A DNA stretch of 8,842 nt from Planctomycetaceae bacterium (GTDB lineage: Bacteria > Planctomycetota > Planctomycetia > Pirellulales > UBA1268), in contig CANHYS010000055.1 of the NCBI GenBank assembly GCA_947464585.1, positions 1 through 8,842 of the forward strand, written 5' to 3'. Positions 6,000-8,842 of this stretch are shown in pieces; position 1 is the first letter of the stretch, and each line of letters begins with the position of its first letter. The position numbers were made by a program, and so were the translations under genes. The notes under the pieces were generated by a model. It saw only the letters and a program-made list of their open reading frames with translations. It was not told where the DNA came from and did no database searches.

Positions 6000-6827
6000 T
6001 CACGCCTCCTCGCGGAGCAGTGGCGGCGGATCCTCCAACTCCTCGAGCTCCGGTGGCAACTGGAGTTGCCGCATCGTCTCGTCGGTCCGCCGCATTCCCT
6101 CGGCCACCTCGTCCACCCGCTGTGCGATATCACTCACGTCGCGCTTCGCCACCGAACCCTCGGCGAGTGCTGCGATCTTCGACTCGAGCCGTTCTATCTC
6201 CGCGGCCACTCCGTCGAGCTTGCGCTTGGCATCGTTGATATTCTCCAGCCGCTCCCTGCTGGTCTTCAGGTGATCCTCGAGCGTGGCACGGATCTGTGCC
6301 GACTCGACACCGGCCGACGACACCTTCGCCAGCCGCTTCTCGAGTTCGGCGATTCTGGCCTTGATCGACTCGCCGTCGGTGTGGTCGAGAAACTCGGAGA
6401 GCGTCGCCGCCCCCCAGATCATCCGCAGGTAGCCCCACAGAAGCCGGTCGAGCGATTCGAGCGACCCACGGTCAGGCCCTGCGGCATCGGGTCCACGCAT
6501 GTTGCCACCGAGTTCCACGAGCTTGAGGCAATGCTCCCGGAGGCGGTCGAAGCGGGACAGCAATGCCGGCGGGAGTTTTTGGCGGATCCGCTCATAGGCT
6601 TCGCGGGACACGGCTGCCTCCGCGGCCCGGCGGGCCTTGGCATCCTGCGCATCCACGGCGCTGCGGAAGCGGTCGTTGGTGACCATGCTGGCGAGGTAGA
6701 AGATCTCACCAGCCGCCACGAGCGGCAGCAAGACGCCCGGAAACCCGCTGATGAAGGCAGCAGCCACGCCCGCCCCGAAGAAGAGCAGGTTCCAACGTGT
6801 CGTGAATGCCGTTCGGAGATAATTCAT
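6000..6827 (-). CDS. Membrane-anchored coiled-coil protein, function unknown
   Basis: This is a 275-aa protein I cannot assign to a named family. The N-terminus, MNYLRTAFTTRWNLLFFGAG, enters a hydrophobic hairpin (about residues 12-46) with two short membrane segments separated by SGFPG. The rest is soluble, highly charged and mostly helical. Residues about 150-260 have heptad-like spacing (ESIKARIAELEKRLAKV; RLENINDAKRKLDGVAAEIERLESKIAAL), indicating a long coiled coil, and the tail is acidic and proline-containing (ELEELEDPPPLL). The probable location is the inner membrane with a cytoplasmic coiled coil. The start at 6827 is 7 nt after the ABC ATPase stop, so the genes are probably co-transcribed. 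An alternative in-frame start near 6854 would overlap the ATPase end. A role with the transporter is only suggested by position. Confidence 0.82.
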   Translation of the reverse strand: MNYLRTAFTTRWNLLFFGAGVAAAFISGFPGVLLPLVAAGEIFYLASMVTNDRFRSAVDAQDAKARRAAEAAVSREAYERIRQKLPPALLSRFDRLREHCLKLVELGGNMRGPDAAGPDRGSLESLDRLLWGYLRMIWGAATLSEFLDHTDGESIKARIAELEKRLAKVSSAGVESAQIRATLEDHLKTSRERLENINDAKRKLDGVAAEIERLESKIAALAEGSVAKRDVSDIAQRVDEVAEGMRRTDETMRQLQLPPELEELEDPPPLLREEA

Positions 6828-6834
6828 GACCGTG

Positions 6835-7695
6835 TCAGCCACGCATGGCACCATTGCCACCGACTGTGTGGTGGGCGGCTGCCTCGACCTGCTCGATCTG
6901 CTCCTGGAGTTTGTGCACCTGCTCGTGAAACCACGGCTCCGACTGCGTCTGTCGGGCCGGCGAGGAGGCCGCCGGCATGCGGAAGTCACCGGCGATCCTA
7001 CCCGGCGTCGTGGCCATTACGAAGACCCGGTCACCGAGATAGACAGCCTCCTCCACCGAATGCGTCACGAACAGCACCGTGGCCTGCACCTCCCGCCAGA
7101 GTTTGACGAGCAGATCCTGCATGTCCAAACGCGTGGCGGGATCGAGGGCACCGAACGGCTCGTCCATGAGAATGATCCGCGGCCTGAGAATGAGCGTGCG
7201 AGCGATTGCCACCCGCTGCCGCATCCCACCCGACAGTTCATGCGGATATTTTTTCGCATCGCGAACAGGGTCGAGCCCAACCCGTTCGATCCACTCACGG
7301 CCTTCGACCTCCCGCTGCCGCCGCGCCACGCCCCGGCATTCGAGCCCGAAGGCGACGTTGTCGAGCACCGTGCGGTTGTCGAAGCTGGTGTAATCCTGAA
7401 ACACCATGCCGCGATCGGCCCCCGGCCCGACGACCTCACGACCGAGCACTGCGACCGTGCCCTTCGTGGGCGGGTGCTGCGGTTCGAGCCCCGCGATCAG
7501 CCGCAGCACGGTGCTCTTGCCACAACCGCTGGGGCCCAGAAACGACGAGATCTCCCCATGGTCGGGCAGGTCGGGAATCGTGAAGCTCACATCCGCGAGC
7601 GCGGTGTACTCGCGATGCGTGCCCTCGCCATAGATCTTCGTGACCCCGCGGAAATCGACCGCGGCCGGTCGGTCGACCGGCGTCTCGTCGCTCAT
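6835..7695 (-). CDS. ABC transporter ATP-binding protein, NitT/TauT type
   Basis: This 286-aa protein is the ATPase that powers an importer at the inner membrane. All catalytic motifs are intact: Walker A GPSGCGKST (54-62), Q-loop Q100, signature LSGGMRQR (154-161), Walker B ILMDEP (175-180, catalytic E179), D-loop ALD and H-loop H212 (THSVEE). These and the neighbouring permease place it near the nitrate/taurine/sulfonate (NrtD, TauB, SsuB) subfamily. Two departures are visible: a few extra residues (PDLPDHGEISS) before Walker A, and an unusual stretch DYTSFDNRTV after the Q-loop. The C-terminal segment (about 255-273) could form a short coiled coil. The start overlaps the permease stop as ATGA and is preceded by GAGGAG 8 nt upstream, so translation is likely coupled. 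The substrate is not determined by sequence. Confidence 0.95.
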   Translation of the reverse strand: MSDETPVDRPAAVDFRGVTKIYGEGTHREYTALADVSFTIPDLPDHGEISSFLGPSGCGKSTVLRLIAGLEPQHPPTKGTVAVLGREVVGPGADRGMVFQDYTSFDNRTVLDNVAFGLECRGVARRQREVEGREWIERVGLDPVRDAKKYPHELSGGMRQRVAIARTLILRPRIILMDEPFGALDPATRLDMQDLLVKLWREVQATVLFVTHSVEEAVYLGDRVFVMATTPGRIAGDFRMPAASSPARQTQSEPWFHEQVHKLQEQIEQVEAAAHHTVGGNGAMRG

Positions 7696-8624
7696 GCGGT
7701 GCTCTCCTCAGGGCCGGGAACCCCATGCAGCAGGCTGCCAAAGAGCCGCGGCAGCAATCCACGGCCGCCGTATCGGTGAGGAAAGAGGTCGCACTGCAGC
7801 CACCACAGTGCCCGGTCGATCGCATAGGCCACCAAAGGGATCACGAACAGCACGATCAGGATCGGCTCCCGCTCGCCGCGCCGCTGCGACATGTTGATGA
7901 GGTCTCCGAGCCCGCCTGAGTCGCTGCCGAACTTGACCAGTTCCGCCAGCATCACGTAGCCGAAAGCGAGTCCGAAGAGCAAGCGGAGCGAATTGAAGAT
8001 CGCAGGCGCCGCCAACGGCACGAGCACCTTCAGGATGATCTGCAGCCGCGACGCACCGAGCGTGAGCGCCGTGTCGACATACCGCTGCGGAACCTCGAGC
8101 ACGGCGGCGGTCGTGTCACTCACCACGAAGGCCACGCTGGCGATGAAGAGAAACATCACCTTCTGAAATTCGCCGATGCCGAACAGGAAGAACGTGAGCG
8201 GAATGAGCGCCGCCACCGGGATGTTGCGGCCAAAGACGGTCAGCGGCGCGAGGAAGGCACGAACGGCCGGAAAACAGGCGGCGAGCACCCCGAGCGGCAC
8301 GCCGACGACCGCTGTCAGGCCGAAGCCGAGGCACACCCGTGCCAGGGTACGGACCGTGTTGGCGACGAGCTTCCGTTCGCCGAACACACGCGGCAGTTCG
8401 CGAAACGTCTCCGCCGGGCTTGGCAGCATGGCGGGGCTGATGAAACGGGCTTCCGACTCTCCCGCCGTGGCGATGAACCAGGCCGCCAGCACGCAGGCCA
8501 CGCAGGTGAGTCCCCAGAGCACCGCCGTGACCGCAGGTGTCTCACCCCGCAGCGGCTGGACCGGTGACGCTTGGGCTGAAGGCTCTGGGCCGGAAGCACC
8601 CGTCCCTGCATCGTGCCTGCTCAT
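7692..8624 (-). CDS. ABC transporter permease, NitT/TauT type
   Basis: This 310-aa integral membrane protein is the transport channel paired with the ATPase encoded next. After a polar N-terminus it has about six hydrophobic segments: roughly 31-53, 95-118, 134-150, 155-175, 208-230 and 254-276. The cytoplasmic loop that docks the ATPase is visible at about 184-203 (DTALTLGASRLQIILKVLVP); DTA stands where EAA is usual, but the central glycine G190 and hydrophobic spacing are kept. The fold is that of the BPD_transp_1 family. ATG 8624 is chosen because it lies 7 nt after the preceding OmpA-domain stop and AAGGA sits upstream. Further in-frame upstream sequence would overlap that gene and is Arg/Ser-rich without homology. 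Its stop overlaps the ATPase start by 4 nt. Confidence 0.93.
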   Translation of the reverse strand: MSRHDAGTGASGPEPSAQASPVQPLRGETPAVTAVLWGLTCVACVLAAWFIATAGESEARFISPAMLPSPAETFRELPRVFGERKLVANTVRTLARVCLGFGLTAVVGVPLGVLAACFPAVRAFLAPLTVFGRNIPVAALIPLTFFLFGIGEFQKVMFLFIASVAFVVSDTTAAVLEVPQRYVDTALTLGASRLQIILKVLVPLAAPAIFNSLRLLFGLAFGYVMLAELVKFGSDSGGLGDLINMSQRRGEREPILIVLFVIPLVAYAIDRALWWLQCDLFPHRYGGRGLLPRLFGSLLHGVPGPEESTA

Positions 8625-8631
8625 GCCCTGG

Positions 8632-8842
8632 TCATTCCTTCTCCGCCGAGTAGACCTTGATCTCCACGCGGCGGTTCTTTGCGTGGTCATCGGGATGCTC
8701 GGGGTCGGCGGGGCGATCCCAGCCGACGCCGTCGATCGCGAACCGGTTTTCGTCGAATTCGAATTTCTCAACGAGCGATGCCTTCACGGCGCCTGCCCGC
8801 TCACGTGAGAGTTCCTTCACCATCGCCGCCGGCACCGAGCCC
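8632..8842 (-). CDS. OmpA-like peptidoglycan-binding domain protein (partial, N-terminus outside window)
   Basis: Only the last 69 codons are present; the frame is open to the right edge. The visible part is the end of an OmpA/MotB-type domain: a helix with LSRERAGAVKASLV, then FDENRFAIDGVGWDRP, and the final NRRVEIKVYS strand that characterises the family. Such domains bind the peptidoglycan peptide in the periplasm. The gene ends 7 nt before the permease start. Established knowledge: some planctomycete proteins join an ABC substrate-binding region to a C-terminal OmpA domain. By position, this gene may therefore encode the importer's binding protein, but that region is outside the window. 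A plain OmpA-family lipoprotein is the alternative. Confidence 0.88.
   Translation of the reverse strand, partial: GSVPAAMVKELSRERAGAVKASLVEKFEFDENRFAIDGVGWDRPADPEHPDDHAKNRRVEIKVYSAEKE

Noticed and set aside
5697..7106. 469-codon plus-strand open frame
   Set aside because: It is antisense to dtd, the coiled-coil gene and the end of the ATPase gene; composition is that of a shadow frame.
1..8842. Mobile element, CRISPR, tRNA or rRNA signals
   Set aside because: I saw no transposase or integrase motifs, no regularly spaced direct repeats, and no recognisable tRNA or rRNA segments on either strand.

Overview
The window is high-GC DNA, densely coded on both strands, with short intergenic gaps and few strong Shine-Dalgarno sites. 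Gene content suggests a bacterium of the Planctomycetes (Pirellulales-like). The clues are an OmpA-domain protein placed directly before a NitT/TauT-type ABC permease and ATPase, a small secreted protein ending in a membrane helix, and an archaeal-type topoisomerase VI A subunit in an otherwise bacterial setting. This assignment is inference from gene content; the window holds no rRNA or other phylogenetic marker.

Layout, left to right. (1) 1-1950, minus: most of tex, the Spt6-like RNA-binding transcription accessory protein; its C-terminal S1 domain lies outside the window. (2) 1951-2370: a divergent intergenic region with a good sigma70-like promoter for tex and a perfect 26-bp palindrome. 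(3) 2371-3699, plus: a DegT/DnrJ/EryC1/StrS-type PLP sugar aminotransferase. (4) 3713-4138, minus: a small exported protein with a low-complexity Ala/Pro/Gly linker and a C-terminal membrane helix. (5) 4139-4304: a divergent intergenic region with a nested inverted repeat. (6) 4305-5456, plus: a complete DNA topoisomerase VI subunit A (Spo11 family). (7) 5498-8842, minus: a co-directional run transcribed in the order OmpA-domain protein (partial), ABC permease, ABC ATPase, membrane-anchored coiled-coil protein, D-aminoacyl-tRNA deacylase (dtd).

The best candidate for a real functional unit is the run in (7). The OmpA-domain gene, permease, ATPase and membrane protein are separated by 7 nt, a 4-nt ATGA overlap and 7 nt, so they are probably one operon. 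It would encode an importer whose periplasmic component may be tethered to peptidoglycan. The dtd gene follows after 49 nt and may be a passenger.

The most unusual single gene is the topoisomerase VI A subunit. It keeps its catalytic tyrosine and Toprim acidic residues, but no B subunit lies beside it. I see no CRISPR array, rRNA, tRNA, insertion sequence or phage gene. I did not find a clearly undescribed multi-gene system; the unusual items are listed as findings with their limits.
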